From positions 45,018 through 109,017 of the forward strand of contig JAHZDE010000006.1 in the NCBI GenBank assembly GCA_019422525.1: a stretch of DNA of 64,000 nucleotides, read 5' to 3'. Source of the DNA: Clostridiales bacterium (GTDB lineage: Bacteria; Bacillota; Clostridia; Oscillospirales; Acutalibacteraceae). Position 1 is the stretch's first letter. Every line of letters begins with the position of its first letter. Positions 55,472 to 63,419 of this stretch are shown piece after piece. The position numbers were made by a program, and so were the translations under genes. The notes under the pieces were generated by a model that saw only the letters and a program-made list of their open reading frames with translations, made no database searches and had not been told where the DNA came from.

Positions 55472-55500
55472 TGTATCAAGGTAATAATACATTCATACAA
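55463..55500 (+). promoter_or_regulatory. Large palindromic operator for the GntR regulator
   Basis: TTGTATGCTTGTAT (55463-55476) and ATACATTCATACAA (55487-55500) are complementary at 12 of 14 positions around a 10-bp spacer. The left arm covers the -10. This is the expected place for autorepression by the YtrA-type regulator encoded next. Confidence 0.65.
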
Positions 55501-55523
55501 TCGTACAGAAAGGAGGCAACGCT

Positions 55524-55889
55524 TTGGGCTGGACATTTGTGGCAGACCGACCCATCTACGCCCAACTAATGGAGCAAATTAAACGTCGGATTATCTCCGG
55601 AGCCTACGCGCCGGGAGAAAAAATGCCTTCTGTCCGAGAGCTGGCAGCGGAGGCTGCGGTAAATCCCAACACCATGCAGCGGGCCTTTGCCCAACTGGAA
55701 CAGGAAGGATTGCTGTATACACAGCGGACCAGCGGGAGATTTGTTACGGAAGATGAGGAACGGATTGGGCAAATGAAGCAGGAGTTGGCAAAAGAGCTGG
55801 TGAAAGACTTTTTGGAGAATATGGAGCAGCTGGGCTATAGCCGCCTACAGGCAGTGAAGCTGATGGAAAAGGAGTGTGAAGAGGTATGA
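55524..55889 (+). CDS. GntR-family regulator, YtrA subfamily
   Basis: A 121-residue repressor starting at TTG 55524, 7 bp after AAAGGAGG. The winged helix is typical: P-I-Y-A-Q-L-M-E-Q-I-K-R-R-I-I-S-G, P-S-V-R-E-L-A and V-N-P-N-T-M-Q-R-A-F-A-Q-L-E. Only a short ~45-residue helical tail follows, the mark of YtrA-type regulators, which lack a ligand domain and control adjacent ABC transporters. It overlaps the ATPase gene by ATGA. Confidence 0.92.
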   Translation: MGWTFVADRPIYAQLMEQIKRRIISGAYAPGEKMPSVRELAAEAAVNPNTMQRAFAQLEQEGLLYTQRTSGRFVTEDEERIGQMKQELAKELVKDFLENMEQLGYSRLQAVKLMEKECEEV

Positions 55890-56584
55890 GCGCGATTATG
55901 GAGTGCAGAGGCCTGGTCAAGCAGTACGGGTACCGGCAGGCCCTGAAGGGAATCAATCTGCAAGTACAGCCGGGAAGAATTGTAGGATTGTTGGGGCCTA
56001 ACGGAAGCGGAAAAAGCACGCTAATCAAATTGGCAAACGGGCTTTTGACCCCTACAGCTGGGGAAATTTTGATTGATGGAAAGGCGCCTGGAGAGGAAAG
56101 CCGGAAAATTGTTTCCTATTTGCCGGACAAAAACTATCTGAATGACTGGATGCGGGTGGAACAGCTCATCAAGTTTTTTCACGATTTTTATGAGGATTTT
56201 GACACCCATGCCGCTATGGATATGATGGCTCGGCTGGGAATCAATATGAAGGACCGGCTGAAAAGTCTTTCCAAAGGTACCAAGGAAAAGGTGCAGCTCA
56301 TTCTGGTAATGAGCCGGAAAGCAAGACTGTATTTGCTGGATGAGCCCATCGGCGGTGTAGATCCGGCTGCCCGGGACTATATTTTACATACAATTATCAG
56401 CAATTATAACGAAAATGCATCGGTCATTATTTCCACCCATTTAATCAGTGATGTAGAATCGGTGCTGGACGATGTGATTTTCATTTCTCAGGGGGAAATT
56501 GTACTGACTTCCTCGGTGGATGAGATTCGGGAACAAAGGGATCAGTCGGTGGATGGGCTGTTCCGGGAGGTGTTCAGATGCTGA
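55886..56584 (+). CDS. ABC transporter ATP-binding protein (YtrB-like)
   Basis: The 232-residue ATPase has Walker A G-P-N-G-S-G-K-S near residue 37, Walker B L-Y-L-L-D-E-P, the H-switch in S-T-H-L-I and a signature that reads L-S-K-G-T-K-E-K instead of L-S-G-G-Q, as in the YtrB/EcsA-type exporters. It starts in the GntR stop and overlaps the permease by 7 bp. Likely exports or senses a cell-envelope stressor. Confidence 0.92.
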   Translation: MSAIMECRGLVKQYGYRQALKGINLQVQPGRIVGLLGPNGSGKSTLIKLANGLLTPTAGEILIDGKAPGEESRKIVSYLPDKNYLNDWMRVEQLIKFFHDFYEDFDTHAAMDMMARLGINMKDRLKSLSKGTKEKVQLILVMSRKARLYLLDEPIGGVDPAARDYILHTIISNYNENASVIISTHLISDVESVLDDVIFISQGEIVLTSSVDEIREQRDQSVDGLFREVFRC

Positions 56585-57396
56585 GAAAACTGACTCGTTA
56601 TGAATTTTTGGCAACGGGAAGAATTTTCCTTCCCCTCTATGGCGCATTCCTGGTGATGTCTTTTATTTTGCGCGGATTTATGGAGCTGCAGAGCACCTGG
56701 CAAATTCAGCTGGAGGGCGTGATGAATCTGCTGTCCATAATTCCCTATACCCTGTATGTGTGCCTGTTTATTGCAACGGTGGCAGGTTCCGTGCTGGTAG
56801 CAATTCGCCGGTTTTATAAAAACCTGATGTCGGAAGAGGGATACCTGATGTTTACCCTTCCAGTAAAGACCCGGCACCTGGTGTTGAGCAAACTTTTTGC
56901 CGCTATAGTATGGAGTATCGTCAGCGCATTGGTATGCATCGTTTCCATTATGATTCTGGCCTTTACGCCCGATGCATTCCGCGCAATCGGCTATTGGTGG
57001 AGTGAAATGGTTCGTGCTGCCTATATCCAAGGATTTAGCATGGATTTCGTTTTGCTATTGGAAGTGATACTGGCCATTCTGGCAGAGCTGGTTTATTTGT
57101 ACATGAGCATTTATGCAGCGATTTCCGCCACCAATTTTGTGAACCGTCATCGGGTATGGATGGGAATTGGCGTCTATATTCTCATCAATATTGTCTCCCA
57201 GATTATCAATACGCTTCTGACAATTGGTCAATGGACGGCCACCCAAGGCAGTGTGGTAGGGGTCATTTTGGCTGATCAAGTGAATGGATATATCCATGGA
57301 ATCTTGCTGCAGTCGATTATTGTGTCTCTGATTCTCTCGGCTGCGCTGTTTGTCGGTACCAACTGGGTTTTGAAGAAGAAACTGAACCTTGGCTGA
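56578..57396 (+). CDS. ABC transporter permease, six membrane segments
   Basis: A 272-residue protein with about six hydrophobic segments and the E-G-Y-L-M-F-T-L-P loop between the second and third, common in permeases of the ABC-2 type that pair with YtrB/BcrA-like ATPases. It is coupled to the ATPase gene by a 7-bp overlap. No conserved substrate motif exists; a role in lantibiotic or wall-antibiotic response is typical for such three-gene sets but not shown here. Confidence 0.85.
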   Translation: MLRKLTRYEFLATGRIFLPLYGAFLVMSFILRGFMELQSTWQIQLEGVMNLLSIIPYTLYVCLFIATVAGSVLVAIRRFYKNLMSEEGYLMFTLPVKTRHLVLSKLFAAIVWSIVSALVCIVSIMILAFTPDAFRAIGYWWSEMVRAAYIQGFSMDFVLLLEVILAILAELVYLYMSIYAAISATNFVNRHRVWMGIGVYILINIVSQIINTLLTIGQWTATQGSVVGVILADQVNGYIHGILLQSIIVSLILSAALFVGTNWVLKKKLNLG

Positions 57397-57430
57397 GGGC
57401 TGCTTTTCGCAGGTCCCAAAGCAGAAAAGT

Positions 57431-57475
57431 GGGGGAGCTTGTGCAGAACTGCACCGGCTCCCCCCTTATTGTTTT
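57431..57475 (+). terminator. Rho-independent terminator after the ABC operon
   Basis: GGGGGAGC pairs with GCTCCCCC, with an inner GTGCAG/CTGCAC stem, then TTATTGTTTTT. Confidence 0.85.
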
Positions 57476-57513
57476 TGAAAAACGCAAAAAAAATTTACAG
57501 CTATCAATGGGAA

Positions 57514-57537
57514 AAAAAGCCGAATTTCCGGCTTTTT
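57514..57537. terminator. Second, bidirectional terminator-like hairpin
   Basis: AAAAAGCCG/CGGCTTTTT with a 6-nt loop. Confidence 0.6.
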
Positions 57538-57593
57538 CTCAAATTTGCGGAAAAGGGAGACATAAACTGTTCAATCTTTCTTCAAAAAAGCAA

Positions 57594-57622
57594 TTGAAAT
57601 TGGGAGAAGGATGGGGTATAAT
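57594..57622 (+). promoter_or_regulatory. Promoter of oadG-oadB
   Basis: TTGAAA at 57594-57599, 17-bp spacer, perfect TATAAT at 57617-57622. The leader to oadG is about 140 nt. Confidence 0.65.
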
Positions 57623-57770
57623 TAGAACCAAATCGATTTTGTTAATTTTTTGGCAGACAAGGAAGCTTTACCGGAGCGGAAACACCGTGTGCAGGCTCCG
57701 GGCAGAGTTTATTTGTGTGTCAGAACGGACGAAATGTCCGATAGTTTACAGATAGGGGGATTACCAAAGT

Positions 57771-58160
57771 ATGCCATCTGCAGAAAATATGAGCATTGCG
57801 CTCAACATTTTGCTGACCGGTCTGGTCGTGGTTTTTGCCGCGCTGATTGTGCTGACCTTTATTATTAAAGGCTATGGTGCAATTGTTATCTCGCTGACCG
57901 GAAAAAAGAAAAAGTCCGCCAACAACAATACGCCGCCTGCTCCGCCGGCACCCAAAGCTGCACCGCGCGCAGCGGTAAAAGCTCCTGCTGCTCCCGCTGG
58001 ACAGGATGGGATTCCCGGTGAAGTAATTGCTGCAATTGCTGCTGCCGTGGATTATACTTATGGTGCAGGTACGCATGTGATTCGCACGGTTCGCCGCGTG
58101 CCGCAGAATCGTTCCGCATGGGGAAGCGCGGGACTGGCAGAAAACACCCGTCCTTTCTAA
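57771..58160 (+). CDS. oadG: OadG-family gamma subunit of a Na+-pumping decarboxylase
   Basis: A 129-residue protein with one membrane helix (about 9-32), a Lys-rich turn, an Ala/Pro linker (about 48-80) and a C-terminal segment G-E-V-I-A-A-I-A-A-A-V that docks to partner subunits. Gamma subunits hold the membrane complex together. The beta subunit follows by 85 bp. The carboxyltransferase alpha and biotin carrier are not in the window. Confidence 0.85.
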   Translation: MPSAENMSIALNILLTGLVVVFAALIVLTFIIKGYGAIVISLTGKKKKSANNNTPPAPPAPKAAPRAAVKAPAAPAGQDGIPGEVIAAIAAAVDYTYGAGTHVIRTVRRVPQNRSAWGSAGLAENTRPF

Positions 58161-58245
58161 AAGGGGATTGGAGAAAAGCAGTTTCTGTTTCTATCACAGG
58201 TTCCCTTGGACAATTGAAATTTAGTAAAGAAAGGACTGTAAACCA

Positions 58246-59496
58246 GTGAGCGTATTGAATGATTTGTGGGGTTCTATCGTAAGTATCTGCACAAAATCCG
58301 GTTTTGCTACCAATGGATGGGAAAACTATGTAATGATTGTAGTTGCTTGCGTCCTCTTCTATCTTGCTATTAAAAAGCAGTTTGAACCCCTTTTGCTGTT
58401 GCCCATCGCTTTTGGTATGCTGATGGTCAATCTGTTCCCCGGCATTATGGCCACACCGACTACTACCATGACTCCGATTTCGGAATATATGGCAGCTCAC
58501 GACGGACAGACCGCTTCGTATGCTGTCACGGTTCTGAATAATGTGGAATACTATATGGTTCCTCAGAATGGCGGTTTGTTCTATTACCTGTATCAGGGCG
58601 TTAAACTTGGTATCTATCCGCCTTTGATTTTCTTGGGCGTTGGTGCAATGACCGACTTTGGCCCTCTGATTTCCAACCCCAAGAGCTTCTTGCTGGGCGC
58701 TGCTGCACAGCTCGGTATTTTCATCACCTTTATCGGCGCTATTCTGTTGGGCTTTAAGCCTGAGCAGGCTGGTGCTATCGGTATCATCGGCGGTGCAGAC
58801 GGCCCCACTGCAATTTTTGTTACCACCAAGCTGGCTCCCGAGCTGCTTGGACCTATTGCGGTAGCTGCTTATTCCTATATGGCTTTGGTGCCCATTATCC
58901 AGCCTCCGATTATGAAGGCTTTGACCACCAAGAAAGAGCGTATGATCGTGATGGAGCAGCTGCGTCCGGTTACCAAGCTGGAAAAGATTTTGTTCCCCAT
59001 TATCGTTACCATTTTGGTTTCCCTGCTGCTGCCTGACGCAGCTCCGCTGGTAGGTATGTTGATGTTGGGTAACCTGATGCGTGAGAGCGGCGTGGTGTCC
59101 CGTATTTCCAATACTGCCCAGAACGAGTTGATGAATATCATTACCATCTTCCTGGGAACCACTGTTGGCGCCACTGCTACCGGTAAAGTGTTCCTCAATC
59201 TCCAAACTCTGGGAATCATTGTTTTGGGACTGGCTGCATTCTGTGTGGGTACTGCCGGCGGCGTCCTGTTCGCCAAGCTTATGTGCAAGCTGTCTGGCGG
59301 CAAGATCAACCCGTTGATTGGTTCTGCCGGTGTGTCTGCTGTACCTATGGCAGCCCGTGTATCTCAGAAGGTTGGTCAGGCGGAAAATCCTGCAAACTTC
59401 CTGCTGATGCACGCAATGGGCCCCAACGTGGCTGGCGTTATCGGTTCTGCTGTTGCAGCTGGTGTGCTGATTGCTATCCTGCAGCCGCTGGCCTGA
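58246..59496 (+). CDS. oadB: Na+-transporting decarboxylase beta subunit (OadB/GcdB/MmdB)
   Basis: The 416-residue membrane protein couples decarboxylation of carboxybiotin to export of two Na+. About ten membrane segments are seen, plus the ion-site motif [10 protein letters not shown] near residue 185 and [10 protein letters not shown] in the later half. GTG 58246 follows AAAGGA by about 10 bp. Oxaloacetate, glutaconyl-CoA and methylmalonyl-CoA enzymes share this subunit; the substrate depends on an alpha subunit encoded elsewhere. Confidence 0.92.
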   Translation: MSVLNDLWGSIVSICTKSGFATNGWENYVMIVVACVLFYLAIKKQFEPLLLLPIAFGMLMVNLFPGIMATPTTTMTPISEYMAAHDGQTASYAVTVLNNVEYYMVPQNGGLFYYLYQGVKLGIYPPLIFLGVGAMTDFGPLISNPKSFLLGAAAQLGIFITFIGAILLGFKPEQAGAIGIIGGADGPTAIFVTTKLAPELLGPIAVAAYSYMALVPIIQPPIMKALTTKKERMIVMEQLRPVTKLEKILFPIIVTILVSLLLPDAAPLVGMLMLGNLMRESGVVSRISNTAQNELMNIITIFLGTTVGATATGKVFLNLQTLGIIVLGLAAFCVGTAGGVLFAKLMCKLSGGKINPLIGSAGVSAVPMAARVSQKVGQAENPANFLLMHAMGPNVAGVIGSAVAAGVLIAILQPLA

Positions 59497-59535
59497 TGCC
59501 ACTCTTAAGTAAGTCTCTGATTTTTTGAAACCTTG

Positions 59536-59571
59536 AAACCCCTGCGGAAAAATTCTGCAGGGGTTTATTTA
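59536..59571 (+). terminator. Terminator after oadB
   Basis: A 10-bp stem AAACCCCTGC/GCAGGGGTTT with an A/T-rich loop and TATTTAT tail. Confidence 0.75.
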
Positions 59572-59689
59572 TAGAAATAAAACAATTTGTATTTGATAAA
59601 GTTGCTTTTCCAAACGGTATTCAACTGATTGTATTTTGCTATATTGAATTTTCAAACTGTATATAATGGCTTTACAGGAGGTTATGGTT

Positions 59690-60220
59690 GTGAACGAAAT
59701 CAAAGTGCATACTTCACAAATCGCACAGATTGCCCCCACGCTTTCGGCAGGTGACCGGGTGCTTCTGTCCGGTACGATTTATACAGCTCGTGATGCTGCC
59801 CATAAACGTATTTTCGCCCTGCTGGATGAAGGAAAAGAACTGCCGTTCCCATTGGAGGGGAGCTGTGTATATTACGCTGGCCCCACTCCTACGCCGGAAG
59901 GAATGGCGATTGGTTCCTGTGGGCCTACCACCAGCAGCCGTATGGATGTGTTTGCTCCCCGGCTGCTCGATTTGGGTATGAAGTGTATGATTGGCAAAGG
60001 ACAGCGCGCCAAGCCAGTGGTGGATGCTATCTGCCGGAATGGCGGGGTATATCTGTGCGCCGTTGGCGGAGCCGGGGCGCTGGCTGCCAAATCGGTCAAA
60101 TCACTGAAAGTGATTGCGTTTGAAGATTTGGGATGCGAATCAGTGAAACGGCTGGAAATCGAGAATTTTCCGCTGCTGGTAGCCATTGATTGTCACGGCG
60201 GCAATCTGTTTGAGAGGTGA
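59690..60220 (+). CDS. Class I fumarase/tartrate dehydratase beta subunit, without its alpha partner
   Basis: The 176-residue protein starts at GTG 59690, 8 bp after AGGAGG; the ATGs at 59666 and 59684 are badly placed. It matches the beta (C-terminal) part of iron-sulfur fumarases: L-S-G-T-I-Y-T-A-R-D-A-A-H-K, Y-Y-A-G-P-T-P, G-P-T-T-S-S-R-M-D and I-G-K-G. The alpha subunit that binds the 4Fe-4S cluster usually lies directly upstream, but here the upstream gene is oadB. It must partner with a distant alpha protein. Cytoplasmic. Confidence 0.88.
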   Translation: MNEIKVHTSQIAQIAPTLSAGDRVLLSGTIYTARDAAHKRIFALLDEGKELPFPLEGSCVYYAGPTPTPEGMAIGSCGPTTSSRMDVFAPRLLDLGMKCMIGKGQRAKPVVDAICRNGGVYLCAVGGAGALAAKSVKSLKVIAFEDLGCESVKRLEIENFPLLVAIDCHGGNLFER

Positions 60221-60226
60221 CCTTTT

Positions 60227-61396
60227 TTGACAGAAATTTTAATTCGCCTATTTATTCCTAACTGGAAGAATACGGAAAGCCCGGCAGTGCGGGAAAGATA
60301 TGGCAAGGTGGCGGGCTTTACCGGTGTAGTGACAAACCTTTTGCTGGCACTGCTGAAACTGGTAACAGGATTACTGTTCAACAGTATTGCCATTATGGCT
60401 GATGCCGTCAACAACTTTTCCGATTCGGCTTCTTCAGTGGTCACGCTGGTGGGCTTTAAGCTTTCGGGAAAACCGGCTGATGCGGAACACCCCTTTGGCC
60501 ATGCTCGGATTGAATACATTACCGGTATGATTGTTTCGTTTATCGTGGTAATGTTGGGATTTCAGCTGGCTCAGTCCTCTGTCGAGAAGATTTTGGCTCC
60601 GGAAGAAGCATCTTTTACTTGGATTACCGTTGTGATCCTGATTATCTCCATTTTGGCAAAGCTGTGGCAGGGACTCTTTTACCGGAAGATGGGGAAGACC
60701 ATTTCTTCCATGACCCTTATGGCAACAGCTACTGATAGTATCAATGATGTAGTCGCTACCTCAACAGTTTTGCTGGGAATCCTGATCACCCTGTTTACCA
60801 GAGTCAATCTGGATGGCTGGCTGGGTCTGGCTGTGGCAATTTTTATTATGGTGTCCGGGGTACGGCTGATTATCGAAACCTCCCAGCCCCTTTTGGGCAC
60901 AGCACCCTCTAAGGAACTGGTCAATTCGGTTTGCACGAAGATTCTCAGCTATGATGGAATTATCGGTTTGCACGATTTGGAAGTTCACAGTTATGGAGAG
61001 GGCCGGACTTTCGCTTCTGTCCACTGCGAAGTTGATGCCGATCAAGATATTATGATCAGCCATGATGTGATAGATAATATTGAGCGGGACTTTTTGCAGG
61101 ATATGGACATTCATCTGGTGATCCATTTGGACCCGGTGCAGATTCATGATGACCGTACCCGTGCCTTGTATCATCAGGTAAAGAGAATGTTGGCGGAGCG
61201 GTTTCCCCGGTATTCCATGCACGATTTCCGGGTGGTATGGGGGACGACTCATTCCAACCTGATTTTTGACGTGGTGGTTCCTTATGGAGAAAAAGAGAGT
61301 GACCGGGAAATTATGCACCTGATTCAAAACACCGTAAAGGAGCTTTTGGGGAAAGAGTATTTTGCGGTTATTACGATTGACCATAACTTTATTTAA
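60227..61396 (+). CDS. Cation diffusion facilitator transporter
   Basis: A 389-residue CDF metal exporter starting at TTG 60227 after AGAGGTG. Six membrane helices; the metal site is A-D-A-V-N-N-F-S-D in helix 2 and T-D-S-I-N-D in helix 5, with H-P-F-G-H-A-R in the loop. The N-N and N-D pattern is typical of Mn2+ or Fe2+ rather than Zn2+ transporters. The C-terminal domain (about 205-389) is longer than usual, probably with an extra ferredoxin-like part. It follows the fumarase subunit by 6 bp. Confidence 0.9.
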   Translation: MTEILIRLFIPNWKNTESPAVRERYGKVAGFTGVVTNLLLALLKLVTGLLFNSIAIMADAVNNFSDSASSVVTLVGFKLSGKPADAEHPFGHARIEYITGMIVSFIVVMLGFQLAQSSVEKILAPEEASFTWITVVILIISILAKLWQGLFYRKMGKTISSMTLMATATDSINDVVATSTVLLGILITLFTRVNLDGWLGLAVAIFIMVSGVRLIIETSQPLLGTAPSKELVNSVCTKILSYDGIIGLHDLEVHSYGEGRTFASVHCEVDADQDIMISHDVIDNIERDFLQDMDIHLVIHLDPVQIHDDRTRALYHQVKRMLAERFPRYSMHDFRVVWGTTHSNLIFDVVVPYGEKESDREIMHLIQNTVKELLGKEYFAVITIDHNFI

Positions 61397-61432
61397 AAGC
61401 CCTATCTTGTAAATATGCGGTAAATGCAAAGG

Positions 61433-61468
61433 CCTCCTATCCTTATTCGGATGGGAGGTTTTTATTTT
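61433..61468. terminator. Bidirectional terminator between the CDF and AraC genes
   Basis: CCTCCTATCC/GGATGGGAGG (one T-G) with a TTATTC loop and TTTTTATTTT. The last codons of the AraC gene lie inside it. Confidence 0.85.
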
Positions 61469-62285
61469 CTCTCCGTTCTGCCAAAATGGACGAAGGCACC
61501 TTTCCCATCTGGGCCTTGAACACCCGGGTAAAATAGGACACATCCGAAAAACCGCTCTGCATAGCACATTCCGAAATGCTGCATCGGCCAGATTCCAACA
61601 GCCGGCGGGCATTAGAGCAGCGTAGAAACAGAACGTAGTCCATAATCGAACGACCGGTTACTTTTTTAAACATGTGGCAGTAATAGTATTTACTGAACCC
61701 CAGATACCCGCATACCTGGTCTATAGTAATCTTTTCGCGAAAATGGGCCCGCAAATACAAAATTCCCTGTTTCACGGCTTCCTGCTGCCGGGCGGAAGCC
61801 ACATTTTTTGTGGGACGACAGTGGTATCGGAAAACCTCGGTAAACAACAAACGGATATATGCCGTGACTGCTTCTTTATAGTAGGGGCGTTTTTCTTCCA
61901 TCTCCCCGATAATCTGTCCGAAAAACCGGTTCATAGCCGCATCCCTGATTACCGGTTGAGGGGAGGTGCTTTCAAGGGGAAACAGGGTTTCGGGAAATTG
62001 AGCTGGCTGAACAATCAGGCAGTAATACCGACAGTCGTTTTCCGGCATAGGAGAAATGTAGTGAATAACCCCCGAGGGAATGATGACAAACGCTCCGGCG
62101 TCCATTTGATGGGGTTCCATCTCATAAATAACCGAGGCCGTCCCGCCAATACAATACAGAATTTCGATTCCTTCATGCCAATGGGGTTCCACTCCGCCAT
62201 CTTTAATAGAAATTCGGTCCAAATGAAAGGTGACCGGGAATGCCGGGTCTGCATGATAAATCGGCTCATAGGGTGCGCTTTGCAT
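61443..62285 (-). CDS. AraC-family transcriptional regulator
   Basis: A 280-residue regulator. The N-terminal cupin domain has H-W-H-E-G-I-E-I-L-Y and I-P-S-G-V-I-H-Y; the C-terminal ~100 residues carry two helix-turn-helix units, I-D-Q-V-C-G-Y-L-G-F-S-K-Y-Y-Y and S-I-S-E-C-A-M-Q-S-G-F-S-D-V-S-Y-F-T-R-V-F-K. AAAAGGAGGAG precedes the start. It is divergent from the isomerase-like gene and probably controls it in response to a sugar. Confidence 0.92.
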   Translation of the reverse strand: MQSAPYEPIYHADPAFPVTFHLDRISIKDGGVEPHWHEGIEILYCIGGTASVIYEMEPHQMDAGAFVIIPSGVIHYISPMPENDCRYYCLIVQPAQFPETLFPLESTSPQPVIRDAAMNRFFGQIIGEMEEKRPYYKEAVTAYIRLLFTEVFRYHCRPTKNVASARQQEAVKQGILYLRAHFREKITIDQVCGYLGFSKYYYCHMFKKVTGRSIMDYVLFLRCSNARRLLESGRCSISECAMQSGFSDVSYFTRVFKAQMGKVPSSILAERRENKNLPSE

Positions 62286-62359
62286 GATGGCTCCTCCTTT
62301 TGAAAAAGCAAGATACTGCTAAAATGAAACAAGATATGCTCTTTACAATTCCTGCGGAT

Positions 62360-62389
62360 ATTATAAAATAAAAGGCAGAAAGCTGTCAA
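62360..62389 (-). promoter_or_regulatory. Promoter of the AraC gene
   Basis: On the minus strand, perfect TTGACA (62389-62384), 18-bp spacer and perfect TATAAT (62365-62360). Confidence 0.75.
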
Positions 62390-62494
62390 TTTTAATTCTA
62401 TTTTTGTTCGGTTTTCCCAGCTTTGGCAGGACCAATCGGAAAAACAGCATAGTAAAACAAACGGCTGTATCATTTCCGAATTTGTAAAAAATTA

Positions 62495-62509
62495 GCAGGA
62501 TAATCCTGC
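62495..62509 (+). promoter_or_regulatory. Possible operator palindrome before the isomerase-like gene
   Basis: GCAGGATAATCCTGC is a perfect 15-bp palindrome 30 bp before the ATG. It contains GATAAT, which could double as a -10, but no good -35 is seen. Confidence 0.35.
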
Positions 62510-62539
62510 CTGCTGGCATTTGAAAGGAGATGTATCTGA

Positions 62540-63391
62540 ATGTATCCATTTTCCATTGGCGTTTTGCTGGATTCCTTCCGTACCGATTGGCGCACAGCTT
62601 TGCAGCTGGCAGAAAAGACCGGCGTTTCCGGAATTCAGGTATATGCCACCAGCGGCGAATTTGCACCGGAAAATATGTCAAAAGATTTTCGCCGGGAGTT
62701 CCTTGATGCCGTAAAATCTCACGGATTGACGATTTCGGCGCTGTGTGGAGATTTGGGCCAGGGGTTTGCCCATGGGGAGAAAAACCCGGAGCTGATTGAA
62801 AAAAGCTGTCGAATCTTGGAACTTGCCAAAGAGCTGGAAACTGATGTGGTGACTACGCACATTGGCGTGGTGCCCGCCGATAGCAGCTGTGAGCGGTATC
62901 ACATCATGCAGGAGGCCTGCGGGAAGTTGGCAGAGTATGCCGACAGTTTGGATGCCCATTTTGCCATTGAAACCGGCCCGGAAATCGCCGTAACCCTGAA
63001 AGGATTTTTGGATGGGCTGCATTCTACCGGTGTGGCAGTGAACCTGGACCCGGCAAACTTTGTCATGGTGACCGGGGATGACCCGGTGCAGGCCGTATAT
63101 ACCCTGAAAGATTATATCGTCCACACCCACGCCAAGGACGGCGTGAAGCTGCTGGACGGCGACCCCATGGTCATTTATGGAGAGGCGGCTTCCATCGAGG
63201 ATACCATCCGGGAAGCAAAATATTTTGAGGAAGTTCCTTTGGGCGAGGGCAGCGTGGATTTTCCTGCCTACCTGAAAGCGCTCCATGACATCGGCTATCA
63301 GGGATTTTTGACCATCGAGAGAGAAGCGGGGGAAAATCCCGTTGCCGATATTCAAAAGGCATCTGACTTTTTGCGCGGGCTGATTGGCTGA
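62540..63391 (+). CDS. Sugar phosphate isomerase/epimerase-like TIM-barrel protein
   Basis: A 283-residue protein of the xylose isomerase-like (AP_endonuc_2) family, near IolE/IolI. Metal-site segments: V-V-T-T-H-I-G, A-I-E-T-G, N-L-D-P-A-N and V-H-T-H-A-K-D, then G-E-G-S-V-D-F and L-T-I-E-R-E-A-G-E. AAAGGAG precedes the ATG. Pairing with an oxidoreductase of the Gfo/Idh/MocA family and an AraC regulator points to catabolism of an inositol- or keto-sugar-like compound. Confidence 0.85.
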   Translation: MYPFSIGVLLDSFRTDWRTALQLAEKTGVSGIQVYATSGEFAPENMSKDFRREFLDAVKSHGLTISALCGDLGQGFAHGEKNPELIEKSCRILELAKELETDVVTTHIGVVPADSSCERYHIMQEACGKLAEYADSLDAHFAIETGPEIAVTLKGFLDGLHSTGVAVNLDPANFVMVTGDDPVQAVYTLKDYIVHTHAKDGVKLLDGDPMVIYGEAASIEDTIREAKYFEEVPLGEGSVDFPAYLKALHDIGYQGFLTIEREAGENPVADIQKASDFLRGLIG

Positions 63392-63419
63392 AAGAATTTT
63401 GATATTGGAGGAAAAGGTT

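Noticed and set aside
57886..59502. Open frame of 538 codons on the minus strand opposite oadG-oadB
   Set aside because: His/Gln/Asn-rich translation typical of the complement of a membrane-protein gene; no ribosome site or domain.
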